From: JBHJHK01 sp050330975
Lineage (GTDB): Bacteria; Pseudomonadota; Gammaproteobacteria; Competibacterales; Competibacteraceae
Assembly (NCBI GenBank): GCA_050330975.1
Contig: JBHJHK010000428.1
Span: forward strand, 1 to 30,626
Direction of reading: 5' to 3'
Length of the DNA stretch: 30,626 nucleotides
Shown here: positions 7,977 through 16,550 of the stretch, piece by piece
Position numbering within the stretch: position 1 is the stretch's first letter
Layout of the letters: every line of letters begins with the position of its first letter
The notes under the pieces: generated by a model
Seen by the model: the letters and a program-made list of their open reading frames with translations, nothing else
What the model was told of the DNA's origin: nothing
Database searches by the model: none
Position numbers and translations under genes: made by a program

Positions 7977-9380
7977 ATGAGTGATTACGATTTAGTCATC
8001 CGCGGCGGGACGGTGGTCACCGCCGCCGACGTTTTCCGAGCCGATGTGGGAGTCCGCGACGGGGTGATCGCCGCCCTGGCGACGGATTTGGGTCCAGGGC
8101 GCGACACCATTGAGGCCGACGGTCTCCTGGTCTTGCCCGGCGGCATCGACAGCCACGTCCACATCGAGCAACCCACCTCAGATGGCACGGTGATGGCCGA
8201 TGACTTTGCCTCGGGGACCCGCTCGGCGGCCTTCGGTGGCAACACTACCGTGTTGCCCTTCGCCCTCCAGCAGCGGGGACAGTCCTTGCGCCTGGCCGTG
8301 GACGACTACCGCCAACGCGCCAAGGGCCACAGCTTTGTCGACTACGGCTTCCACCTGATCCTCACCGACCCCAGCGACCAAGTGCTGGGGCAAGAACTAC
8401 CGGCCTTGGTGCGGGATGGCTACACCAGCCTCAAGGTCTTCATGACCTATCCCGATATGAAGCTCGACGATTTGGAGATCCTCAACGTCATGGCCGCCGC
8501 CCACCGGGAGCGGGCGCTGGTGATGATCCACGCCGAAAACTACGACGCCATTCGCTTTCTCACCGAACACTTGGAACAGGCGGGCCACACCGAACCCCGG
8601 GGTCACGCTCGATCTCGACCCATCCCCGTGGAGCGGGAAGCCACCCACCGCGCCGTCACCTTGGCGGAAATCGCCCAAGTGCCATTGGTAGTGGTCCACG
8701 TTTCCAACGGCGAGGCCCTCGAAGAGATTATCAGGGCCCAGCGGCGGGGTCTCAAAATCTTTGCCGAAACCTGCCCCCAGTATCTGGTGTTGACGGAGAA
8801 AGACCTCGACGGCCTCAATATGGCAGGGGAAAAATACGTCTGCTCCCCGCCGCCCCGGGATGAAGCCAGCCAAAAGGCTTGCTGGCAGGGCCTCGAACAG
8901 GGTCTGTTCGAGGTCTTCTCCTCAGATCATTGCCCATTTCGCTACGAGGGGCCCACGGGGAAACGACACAAGGGGGAACGCACCGCCTTTCGCTGGGTGC
9001 CCAACGGCATCCCCGGAGTGGAAACGCGGTTGCCCATTTTGTTCTCCGAGGGCGTTGGGAGCGGACGCATTACCCTACCCCAATTCGTCGCCCTCACCGC
9101 CACCAACCACGCCAAACTCTACGGGCTCTATCCCCGCAAGGGCAGCCTGGCCGTGGGCGCCGACGCCGATATCACCCTGTGGGATCCCAACCGGCGGGAA
9201 ACCATTCGCCAACATATCCTCCACCACGGTTGCGACTACACCCCCTATGAGGGCTTTGAAGTTCGGGGTTGGCCCGTGACGACCTTGCTCCGTGGCCGTG
9301 TGGTGGTGGGCGACGGCCAGCTCCTGGGAGCCCCCCAGGGCGCCTTCCAAGCCCGGGGTCCCTCGGCAGCGGTTGCCTAA
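7977..9380 (+). CDS. hydA: Dihydropyrimidinase / D-hydantoinase
   Basis: A 467-residue cytoplasmic amidohydrolase that opens the ring of dihydropyrimidines or 5-substituted hydantoins, the second step of reductive pyrimidine breakdown. The binuclear zinc site is complete: H60 and H62 (DSHVHIEQP), the lysine to be carbamylated K153 (SLKVFMTY), H185 (MIHAEN), H241 (VVHVSN) and D317 (SSDHCPF). Length is normal for the family. The ATG at 7977 follows a GAGAGAGG ribosome binding site. No dihydropyrimidine dehydrogenase or beta-ureidopropionase gene is adjacent, so the natural substrate (pyrimidine or other cyclic amide) is not settled. It is the first G+C-rich gene after the pilus locus. Confidence 0.9.
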   Translation: MSDYDLVIRGGTVVTAADVFRADVGVRDGVIAALATDLGPGRDTIEADGLLVLPGGIDSHVHIEQPTSDGTVMADDFASGTRSAAFGGNTTVLPFALQQRGQSLRLAVDDYRQRAKGHSFVDYGFHLILTDPSDQVLGQELPALVRDGYTSLKVFMTYPDMKLDDLEILNVMAAAHRERALVMIHAENYDAIRFLTEHLEQAGHTEPRGHARSRPIPVEREATHRAVTLAEIAQVPLVVVHVSNGEALEEIIRAQRRGLKIFAETCPQYLVLTEKDLDGLNMAGEKYVCSPPPRDEASQKACWQGLEQGLFEVFSSDHCPFRYEGPTGKRHKGERTAFRWVPNGIPGVETRLPILFSEGVGSGRITLPQFVALTATNHAKLYGLYPRKGSLAVGADADITLWDPNRRETIRQHILHHGCDYTPYEGFEVRGWPVTTLLRGRVVVGDGQLLGAPQGAFQARGPSAAVA

Positions 9381-9393
9381 GGGTCGGGAAACC

Positions 9394-10935
9394 GTGGACC
9401 TAGACCGCCCCAAAGCAAGCCCCAAGCGGTGTCGGACCTGCAGAATCGGACGAGAATGGGGATTGGTCGTCCGGTTGGTGGGCCTCGCCATCGGCCTGGT
9501 CGTCACCTCGACCCAAGCCAAGCCCCCAACACCGGCCGACTGTGGGCGCTTCTACAGCCATTTGGATGGCTTTGCCGCTCGCTGGGCTCCAGAGCCCAGT
9601 TACCCTCGCCCCGTGGAGGATTTTCCCCATCTGAGGGTCGATCGCTTTCTGGCGAGCTTTCGCCACGACGCCCTCGATGAACCAGGGCTGCGGAACTGGT
9701 TGGACCACCTGGCCGCGGCGGATCGCCAGGTGAGATTCATTCACTGGCGGCAACTACCCACCGCGGGCCGAGACTTCCTCAGCCGTCACTATGGCATCGA
9801 CGATCCCGGCGCTCTGTATCAAGTGTTGGAACACTGCGCGGCCCGTCACAATGAAACCTTGGCCGGGGATCCCCAGAGGCTGGCGGAGCTGCGCCGCCGC
9901 GCCACCGTCCCCCACGACTATAGCCATCTGCGGCGGGTCCTCGGCCTCTACCCCCTCACCGCCAAGGCGGCCCAGGCGGGGGTGGACCAACTCCACGCCG
10001 AAATCCTCGCCACCTTCCAAACACCCCCGGAGGATTTACCCCAAACCGGGGAGTTACACCACTACGGGCCTCGGGACGCACCCTCCACCATGGCGACCCC
10101 CGTCTCTCCCCTCCCCAGGGATGGCCTGGGGATACCCCAGATCAGCGGCGATCAATACCGCGCCCTCGTAACCCGCCACGCGCCATTGTTAACCATCGAC
10201 ACCGCCGGAGACTTCGATCGACCCGGGGTGCCGGGGCGCAACGCCCGCGGCATCCCCGGGGTCACCCCCCCACCCACGGTATACCACTATTCGTCCTTCG
10301 GCCGCTGGCAAGGACGCGTCCTCCTCCAGTTGGTCTATGTCGTCTGGTTTGACCGACGCCCCAAGACCGGCCCCTTGGACCTGTTGGGAGGGGCTCTAGA
10401 CGGCTTAGTGTGGCGAGTGACCCTCGACGTCGATGGCGTCCCCTTGCTCTACGACACCATCCATCCCTGCGGCTGCTACTGGATGTTTTTCCCATCGCCA
10501 CGCCTCACCCTGCAAGCCCAAGCCCAGGGATGGCCCGAACCGCCCTTGGTGCCCCAACCGGCACCCCACCTCAAACCCCAACGACGGATCGCCCTGCGCT
10601 TGGCCTCGGGGAGCCACTACCTCCAGCGGGTGTCCACCGCGTCGGTGGACAGGGAGAAGCAGGAGCTCCGTGGCGCCGGCTATACTTGGTATGACCTGGT
10701 TCCCTACCATACCCTCTACGGCCAGGGCCTCTTTGGTCCCAATGGCATCATCGATGGCAGCCAACGCTTGGAATCGCTAGTGTTATGGCCCATGGGGATC
10801 GTCGCGCCGGGCGCCATGCGGGAGCGGGGACGCCAGCCCACCGTCTTCGTCGGCTACGGCCACTTCGACGCCGCCGAGGCCTTGAACCAACGCTTTCAGC
10901 CCACGATGCCGCCAACGGATCCCCATGGCCCCTGA
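9394..10935 (+). CDS. Unrecognised exported protein, ~513 residues
   Basis: I do not recognise this protein. The frame is open from 9292 inside hydA, but a start after the hydA stop is likelier. A GTG at 9394 gives about 24 basic-to-polar residues and then the hydrophobic run RLVGLAIGLVVTSTQA, a plausible signal peptide cut before KPPTP. A TTG just before that run is another possible start. The mature part is soluble and rich in aromatics, Pro, His and Arg. Notable stretches are CGRFYSHL near the N-terminus, HYSSFGRWQGRV, VVWFDRRP and HPCGCYWMFFPSP. The conserved-looking His, Cys and Arg clusters suggest an enzyme or metal site, but this is only an impression. It is followed by overlapping genes for a small membrane protein and Kdo hydroxylase, so an envelope role is possible. 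Confidence 0.7.
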   Translation: MDLDRPKASPKRCRTCRIGREWGLVVRLVGLAIGLVVTSTQAKPPTPADCGRFYSHLDGFAARWAPEPSYPRPVEDFPHLRVDRFLASFRHDALDEPGLRNWLDHLAAADRQVRFIHWRQLPTAGRDFLSRHYGIDDPGALYQVLEHCAARHNETLAGDPQRLAELRRRATVPHDYSHLRRVLGLYPLTAKAAQAGVDQLHAEILATFQTPPEDLPQTGELHHYGPRDAPSTMATPVSPLPRDGLGIPQISGDQYRALVTRHAPLLTIDTAGDFDRPGVPGRNARGIPGVTPPPTVYHYSSFGRWQGRVLLQLVYVVWFDRRPKTGPLDLLGGALDGLVWRVTLDVDGVPLLYDTIHPCGCYWMFFPSPRLTLQAQAQGWPEPPLVPQPAPHLKPQRRIALRLASGSHYLQRVSTASVDREKQELRGAGYTWYDLVPYHTLYGQGLFGPNGIIDGSQRLESLVLWPMGIVAPGAMRERGRQPTVFVGYGHFDAAEALNQRFQPTMPPTDPHGP

Positions 10936-11191
10936 AAATCGCGACAATGTGGTACCGCTTAGACCCAAACGCCCTGCGCAGCGGCGCTCCCACACCCCGG
11001 GCCTGCCCCGTTGGCTCCAGGTGCTGGTCACCGGGCTGCTCCTAGCTGCCCTCCTGATCGGCCTGGCCATCGCCCTCATGGTCTGGCGAGCCACCGCAGG
11101 CCAGGCGTCAAGCGCTGTCATTAATTCCAACGACCACTCGTTTGTGACCTGGATCGATGAGCTCTCCGCCTCCCCAAACCCCGGTTTCTGA
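10925..11191 (+). CDS. Small one-helix membrane protein
   Basis: An 88-residue protein with a basic N-terminus (RPKRPAQRRSHTPGLPRW), one strong membrane helix near residues 30-52, and a short polar tail, most likely N-in and C-out. Its ATG lies inside the last codons of the preceding gene (11-bp overlap), and its end overlaps the start of the Kdo hydroxylase frame by 35 bp. Translation of the three genes is therefore probably coupled. No family is recognised. It could be an accessory or membrane anchor for either neighbour. Confidence 0.6.
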   Translation: MAPENRDNVVPLRPKRPAQRRSHTPGLPRWLQVLVTGLLLAALLIGLAIALMVWRATAGQASSAVINSNDHSFVTWIDELSASPNPGF

Positions 11192-12101
11192 TGCCCCAGG
11201 AGCCCTCCTCGAAGATTCCGTCGTCGAATACCGCCACGACGATTGGCACACACCTCCCCTGGAAAGCGACTGGGCAGCCGTTGACTTGGAAAACGGCCGG
11301 GTGCTGAACTTCTCCCGCCTCGCCTTCCCCTTGGATCCACCGGAGGTCGCCCTGCTGACCACTACCCTCGCCGGTCGGGCCAAGAACATCAGCTTCGATC
11401 CCCACCGGGGCACCCTCAAGGGCCACGACTCTGGGGTCGATGTCGCCCTGCTGACCACCCTGCTCCAGCGATTTGCCGACGCCGCCCAGCACTTCGTCCA
11501 CGGGCTACTGCCCGATTACGCGCCGGCCCTGCGCCGGGCGCGCACCAGTTTGCGCCCGGTGGAGGCCGCCGGGCGCATCCGCTCGGTGAATCAAGACGAC
11601 ACCCGCCTCCACATCGACGCCTTCCCCGCCACCCCCACGGGGGGAGGGCGCATTTTGCGGCTGTTCAGCAATATCGATCCCCAGGGTCGGGCCCGCCAGT
11701 GGCGAGTGGGGGAGCCCTTCGAAGCCTATGCCAGCCACTTTGTCCCAGCCATCAAGCCGCCCTTTCCCGGCAGCGCGACCCTGCTCTGGGCCCTGAAGCT
11801 CACCAAGACGCGGCGCACCCTCTACGACCACTACATGCTATCCCTCCACCGCCTGGGCAAAGCCGACGACCACTACCAGAGCCACACCCCCCAGCGGGAG
11901 GTGGCCTTTGCCGCCGGTAGCACCTGGGTGGCGTTTACCGATCAGGTACTCCACGCCGTTTCGGGGGGGCAGTACCTGTTGGAACAGACCTTTCACTTGC
12001 CCCCACACATTCAGCGCCGGCCGGACTCGGCGCCCTTGGCCGTGCTGGAGCGCCTCACGGGACGGGTGTTGGCACCGCGATCCACCGCCGAATCCCCGTA
12101 G
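11157..12101 (+). CDS. kdoO: Kdo 3-hydroxylase, Fe(II)/2-oxoglutarate dioxygenase
   Basis: A 314-residue protein of the Kdo hydroxylase family. These enzymes add a hydroxyl to 3-deoxy-D-manno-oct-2-ulosonic acid (Kdo) in the lipopolysaccharide inner core, giving Ko. Family marks are RLHIDAFPATPTGGGRILR with the metal ligands H152 and D154, FSNIDPQGRARQWRVGEPFE, and the distal ligand H266 in DQVLHAVSGGQ followed by LLEQTFHLP. Length is close to that of known members. The ATG at 11157 overlaps the preceding small gene by 35 bp and has a poor ribosome binding site, so translation may depend on coupling. No other LPS genes lie in the window. The 3' end converges with a doubtful minus-strand frame. 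Confidence 0.85.
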   Translation: MSSPPPQTPVSDAPGALLEDSVVEYRHDDWHTPPLESDWAAVDLENGRVLNFSRLAFPLDPPEVALLTTTLAGRAKNISFDPHRGTLKGHDSGVDVALLTTLLQRFADAAQHFVHGLLPDYAPALRRARTSLRPVEAAGRIRSVNQDDTRLHIDAFPATPTGGGRILRLFSNIDPQGRARQWRVGEPFEAYASHFVPAIKPPFPGSATLLWALKLTKTRRTLYDHYMLSLHRLGKADDHYQSHTPQREVAFAAGSTWVAFTDQVLHAVSGGQYLLEQTFHLPPHIQRRPDSAPLAVLERLTGRVLAPRSTAESP

Positions 12102-12496
12102 CGGCCGTCGGGCACACTCGGGTGGGGCAGATGGGTCATTCCCGTGCTGACGGCGGGGGCATCGATGGGGAGCCAGGCCGCCACGACGGCGGCGAGGGTC
12201 GCCACAACGGCGTCTCGGTCCCAAGCCAGGGCGTTAGACCGCAAGTCCGCCGCCACCCGGGCCCGCTGAGCCCTCAAGGCGTCGGGGGGCTCGGCCCCAA
12301 CGCCAACAGATACCCCGCCGGTCAAGTGCTCCTCCACGGCCATGAGACACTCGACAGCTCGCCGAGCCTGGGTCCGTTCCTCAGCGGCCAGTTCGGGGAG
12401 ATCGCCATGGTCCAGCAACCTCACCAGGGCTCGGCGAGCGGCGATGATGAGCTCTAGAGGAGTGGGGTCAGGGCAATGGGCCAAGGGACGCCTCAA
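12011..12496 (-). CDS. Doubtful small protein downstream of parC
   Basis: A minus-strand frame covers the 390-bp gap between parC and kdoO. A TTG at 12496 overlapping the parC stop codon would start it and give about 161 residues. Residues ~14-60 (LELIIAARRALVRLLDHG onward) look like a real helical protein. The last ~50 residues are low-complexity, and the frame overlaps kdoO by 91 bp, which is suspect. It could be a real short gene that has lost its original stop, or a chance frame in G+C-rich DNA. No function is proposed. Confidence 0.3.
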   Translation of the reverse strand: MRRPLAHCPDPTPLELIIAARRALVRLLDHGDLPELAAEERTQARRAVECLMAVEEHLTGGVSVGVGAEPPDALRAQRARVAADLRSNALAWDRDAVVATLAAVVAAWLPIDAPAVSTGMTHLPHPSVPDGRYGDSAVDRGANTRPVRRSSTAKGAESGRR

Positions 12497-14718
12497 GCTT
12501 CGGCGGGCCGCAATCGCTCGACGCGCTGAAACCCCTGGGGCAGACGCTTGCCACGCCGCCCGCGCTCGCCGCGGTAGGCCTCTAGATCGCGGGGTTTGAG
12601 GGTGAGGTGGCGCTGGCCACTGTAAACCACGACCCCGCCCCCCGGGGGTAGACACAGCAATCCCACCAGCCGCTCGGCGTCGCCTCGGGCTGGAATGCTG
12701 ACAATCTTGTTGCCCTTGCCCCGAGACAACATGGGCAGATCCCGCACCGGAAAGGCCAGGAGATAGCCCCCACTGGTGGCGGCCACCAGCAATTGGCTCT
12801 CGGGGTCGGCCACCCGCACCGGCGCCAAGGGCTTGGCCCCTTCGGGCAGGGTGAGAACCGCCTTGCCCGCCCGTTGGCGGCTCATCAGGTCTTCGTGGCG
12901 CAGAATAAAACCATAGCCAGCATCGGAGGCCAGGGCGTAGAGTTCGTCGCCGTTGCCCAACAAAACGGCGACAAAGGCCGCCCCGGAGGGGGGCGACAAG
13001 CGCCCCGTCAAGGGCTCACCGTGGCCGCGGCTGGAGGCCAGGCTATGGGCGGGGAGGGTGTAGCTACGACCGCTGGCGTCGAGAAAAACCGCCTGTTGGT
13101 GGCTGCGCCCAGCGGCCTGGGCCAGGGGTCCATCGCCGGCGCGATAGCTCAGGGATTCGGGGTCCACCTCCTTTTTGGCCGCTCGCACCCAACCTTTTTG
13201 GGATAGATACACCACCAGCGGCTCGCTGGGTATGAGCTCCTCCTCCCCTAGGGCTTGGGCTGCGGGGCGCTGGACGATGGGGGAGCGACGGGCGTCGCCG
13301 TAAGCTTCTGCGTCGGCGGTGAGTTCCCGGCGCACCAGGTTCTTCAACCGCCGCTCGGATCCCAGTAGACCCTCGATCTCGGCTTTTTCCTTGGTGAGGG
13401 CCGCTTCCTCGGCCCGCAGTTTGACCTCCTCAAGGCGCGCCAACTGCCGCAATCGGGTGTTGAGGACGTATTCCACCTGGGTTTCGCTCAGGGCGAATTC
13501 CGCCATGAGGGCGACCTTGGGTTCGTCTTCGCTGCGGATGATCTCGATGACCCGATCGATGTTCAACAGCGCCTTGAGGAGGCCCGCCAACAGGTGCAGT
13601 TGGCGCTCGACTTTGTCGAGGCGAAAAGCCAGTCGCCGCCGCACAGTCGCCAGGCGAAAGCTGAGCCATTCCCCCAACAGAGTCTTGAGGTCTTTGACTC
13701 GGGGACGCCCGTCTAAGCCCACCACGTTGATGTTGACCCGCAAACTGCGCTCTAGGTCGGTGGTGGCAAACAGGTGCTCCATGACCAAATCCCCATCCAC
13801 CCGATTTGAGCGCAGGGAAATCGCGATGCGCACTGGATTTTCGTGGTCTGATTCATCCCGCAGGTCGTCCACCATGGGCAGCTTCTTGGCCTGCATCTGG
13901 GCGGCGATCTGCTCTTGGACCTTGGCGCTGGCCACTTGATGGGGCAGGGCGGTGATGGCGATATCGTTGTCCTCCCGCTCGTAGCGGGCTCGAACCCGCA
14001 GGGTTCCCGTACCGCTCTGGTAGAGCCGGAGCAATTCCTCCTCGCCGGCGGCGATCTCTGCCCCACCCGGATAGTCGGGTCCGGGGAGATGGGCCATGAG
14101 GTCTTTGACCTCGGCCTCGGGGTGCTGGAGGAGGTGGATGGCCGCCTGGGCTAGCTCCTTGACGTTGTGGGGAGGGATGTCGGTGGCCATCCCCACGGCG
14201 ATACCCGTGGCGCCGTTGAGTAATACATGGGGCAGCCGCGCCGGCAGTAGGGAGGGCTCTTCCAGGGTGCCGTCGAAGTTGGCCACCCACTCCACGGTGC
14301 CCATATCCAACTCGTCCAACAACACCTTGGCGAACTTCGACAGCCGCGCCTCGGTGTAGCGCATGGCGGCAAAGGACTTGGGCTCGTCGGGGGAGCCCCA
14401 ATTGCCCTGCCCATCCACCAGGGGATAGCGGTAGGAAAAGGGCTGGGCCATGAGCACCATGGCCTCATAACAGGCCGTATCGCCGTGGGGATGGTACTTG
14501 CCCAACACATCCCCCACGGTGCGGGCGGCCTTTTTATGCTTGGACGTGGCCGTTAGCCCCAGCTCAGACATGGCGTAGACGATGCGCCGCTGGACGGGTT
14601 TGAGGCCGTCGGCGATGTGGGGCAAGGCGCGGTCGAGGATGACGTACATGGAATAATCCAAGTACGCCTTTTCGGTGAAGACCTTGAGGGGCAACTGCTC
14701 AAAATTGTCGAAACTCAT
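12493..14718 (-). CDS. parC: DNA topoisomerase IV subunit A
   Basis: A 741-residue subunit that breaks and rejoins DNA in the ParC2ParE2 enzyme that unlinks daughter chromosomes. The start MSFDNFEQLPLKVFTEKAYL at 14718 aligns with the E. coli N-terminus; the frame extends further upstream but without family similarity. The catalytic tyrosine is Y121 in FAAMRYTEARLS. The quinolone-determining region reads HPHGDTACYE, with Thr81 at the usual Ser80 position and Glu85 retained. The stretch DDLRDESDHENP and the C-terminal ERGRRGKRLPQG match gammaproteobacterial ParC. The GyrA-box of gyrase is absent, which separates it from GyrA. parE is not adjacent. It is the third gene of a minus-strand run and begins 73 bp after the CAP-domain gene. 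Confidence 0.95.
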   Translation of the reverse strand: MSFDNFEQLPLKVFTEKAYLDYSMYVILDRALPHIADGLKPVQRRIVYAMSELGLTATSKHKKAARTVGDVLGKYHPHGDTACYEAMVLMAQPFSYRYPLVDGQGNWGSPDEPKSFAAMRYTEARLSKFAKVLLDELDMGTVEWVANFDGTLEEPSLLPARLPHVLLNGATGIAVGMATDIPPHNVKELAQAAIHLLQHPEAEVKDLMAHLPGPDYPGGAEIAAGEEELLRLYQSGTGTLRVRARYEREDNDIAITALPHQVASAKVQEQIAAQMQAKKLPMVDDLRDESDHENPVRIAISLRSNRVDGDLVMEHLFATTDLERSLRVNINVVGLDGRPRVKDLKTLLGEWLSFRLATVRRRLAFRLDKVERQLHLLAGLLKALLNIDRVIEIIRSEDEPKVALMAEFALSETQVEYVLNTRLRQLARLEEVKLRAEEAALTKEKAEIEGLLGSERRLKNLVRRELTADAEAYGDARRSPIVQRPAAQALGEEELIPSEPLVVYLSQKGWVRAAKKEVDPESLSYRAGDGPLAQAAGRSHQQAVFLDASGRSYTLPAHSLASSRGHGEPLTGRLSPPSGAAFVAVLLGNGDELYALASDAGYGFILRHEDLMSRQRAGKAVLTLPEGAKPLAPVRVADPESQLLVAATSGGYLLAFPVRDLPMLSRGKGNKIVSIPARGDAERLVGLLCLPPGGGVVVYSGQRHLTLKPRDLEAYRGERGRRGKRLPQGFQRVERLRPAEA

Positions 14719-14791
14719 GCCGGTCCCATGGGGGCGGGAATGGGGGGGTGAGAGGCCCTGCCCGAAGGGGGGAAACCCCGGGCTGAGGGCA

Positions 14792-16525
14792 TCAAGGAGA
14801 CGCCACAGATGGAGAGGAGACCTCGGCGGTAGGGTTGGGCACGGGTTGAACCACCGTGGCTGGACCAAAGGCAAACCAATGCCCCCCCAACTCTGGCCGG
14901 ACCTGGAGGTAGTAGCCATCGAGGGCGGTGGGGGTAAAGGCAAAGGCCGGCTCGGTCACCACAAAGGCCTGGTCCACCACCAGGGCATCCACGTCGGCGA
15001 CGGCCAAGTCGTCGAGGAGCACCCCGTAGTCCAAGCGATCCCCCACGTAAGCCCGCTGTTCGAAAACCAGACGAAAGCGCAGCTGAATGGGCTGGTCGAC
15101 GTAGTCGGCCAAGGATACCACCACTGGGGCAAACCCCCCCTCGGATTCGTAGCGGTTGGACAAACCCGGCGCCGCCCACAGCAGCGACCAACGGTGGCCG
15201 TCGTCGGTGGAAACCTCTAACACTAGGTCGGTGGTGGTGGACATCAGCCGCCGCCACAGGCGAAATTCAAGCCGCCCATGGCGCCGGGGCACCAAAGTAG
15301 TGACGGCCTCTAGGGTGGGAAGCGCGGCGAAATCCGTCGCCGTCAGGTGGTGATATCCCCGAGGGGTCGTGGGAGCGCCATACCATCCCACTTCCCCCGC
15401 GGGTGAGCGCCTGGCCACCCGCACTTCGTAGCGCTCGACCCCGGGCAAGGGGGCAAAGCTGTAATTCTGAGGTCGACCCTTGTCCAAAGGCGGAGGACCC
15501 TCGACGACCCACTCCCCCTCCAAACGAAAGGGGTCGATGGCCACCACCTCATAGCGGTAGCGCTCGAGCTGTTCTCCCACCACGACGCCGTCGATGGTCA
15601 CCTGGAACACCACATCATTGTCGGCCACCCCTGGGAGATCACCGTCGGGAATCCACACCAAGGTGTTGTCGCCGATGCCGTCGAGGACCGGCTCTAACAC
15701 CACATCCACGGGCTGGCCATCCTGGGTGACCGTCACCGCCGCAGCGCTGAAGTCCGCATCGGGCAGGGCAAACGACCAACGGGGATAGATAAAATCCACT
15801 GGGACATACCCCGGGGGCGGCCAGGCAACGGCCGACGAGGGTATCTCCCCTGGGTTGATGCCGCCATTCCCCCCGGAGCTGGCGCGAACGCCGCTGTCGT
15901 CCACCACCCACAACGCCGTCGCCGACCATTGGTCTTCCCTCGGCGGCACCGCCCCCAAACCCATCTCCCGGGCGGGGGGATAAAAGAGCCACCGGCGGTG
16001 GGGCACGGCGCCGTTGAAGGTGCCGGGATCCTCGACAAAGCCATCGATGGCCTGGGGGCCGATGATACCCAAGTAGAGATTGGCCATCTCGGCGGCCTGG
16101 GCGGCCTCTGGGGAATAACACCGCCAATCCGCGCTGGGCGTGTGAGACAGCTCGCCGTTGGCGGCCATGACCAACGCCGCCGCCTGGCTGAGTTCGCTTT
16201 TGAGGGGCGATAACACCACATCGCCGGGGAGGCCAGCCAAGGTGCGGAAGAAATTGATCCGCTGCAATACGGCCCGTTGGTGGGTGTGGGCGGTAGTCCC
16301 CGGCTCACAGTCCACCACATCGCCGTCCCAGGGGAACGAAGGGTCAGCCAAGGCCGTCTCGGGCAAGCGGTAGTGGGCGTGGTAATGGGCCACAACGGCG
16401 TGGCGCTGGCCGGTATCCACGGCGGGCACGGGGGCCAAGACCCCGGGCTCGACCCCATGGCCCCCCTGGGCCAGGGCTCCCGCCCCCAAGACGAGAGCCG
16501 CGAACCCCCACCACCACCGGCCCAT
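14792..16525 (-). CDS. Secreted CAP/SCP-domain protein
   Basis: A 577-residue exported protein. MGRWWWGFAALVLGAGALAQ is a signal peptide with a clear cleavage site. Residues ~60-230 form a CAP (SCP/PR-1/Ag5-like) domain, shown by INFFRTLAGLPGDVVLSP, the conserved GELSHTP, EAAQAAEMANLYLG and PHRRWLFYPPAREMGLG. The remaining ~340 residues are rich in Val, Asp and aromatics and look like two or more beta-sandwich modules (for example VFQVTIDGVVVGEQ and LEFRLWRRL). Bacterial CAP proteins are often secreted lipid- or wall-associated factors, but the activity of this one is unknown. It starts 25 bp after the DUF4214 gene and precedes parC on the same strand. Confidence 0.8.
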   Translation of the reverse strand: MGRWWWGFAALVLGAGALAQGGHGVEPGVLAPVPAVDTGQRHAVVAHYHAHYRLPETALADPSFPWDGDVVDCEPGTTAHTHQRAVLQRINFFRTLAGLPGDVVLSPLKSELSQAAALVMAANGELSHTPSADWRCYSPEAAQAAEMANLYLGIIGPQAIDGFVEDPGTFNGAVPHRRWLFYPPAREMGLGAVPPREDQWSATALWVVDDSGVRASSGGNGGINPGEIPSSAVAWPPPGYVPVDFIYPRWSFALPDADFSAAAVTVTQDGQPVDVVLEPVLDGIGDNTLVWIPDGDLPGVADNDVVFQVTIDGVVVGEQLERYRYEVVAIDPFRLEGEWVVEGPPPLDKGRPQNYSFAPLPGVERYEVRVARRSPAGEVGWYGAPTTPRGYHHLTATDFAALPTLEAVTTLVPRRHGRLEFRLWRRLMSTTTDLVLEVSTDDGHRWSLLWAAPGLSNRYESEGGFAPVVVSLADYVDQPIQLRFRLVFEQRAYVGDRLDYGVLLDDLAVADVDALVVDQAFVVTEPAFAFTPTALDGYYLQVRPELGGHWFAFGPATVVQPVPNPTAEVSSPSVASP

Positions 16526-16550
16526 CGACGCCGCCCTAGGCTGGGAGCCC

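Noticed and set aside
12793..13206. Plus-strand frames within parC (also 13319-13939)
   Set aside because: They are mirror frames of parC codons, with low-complexity Arg/Ser-rich translations.
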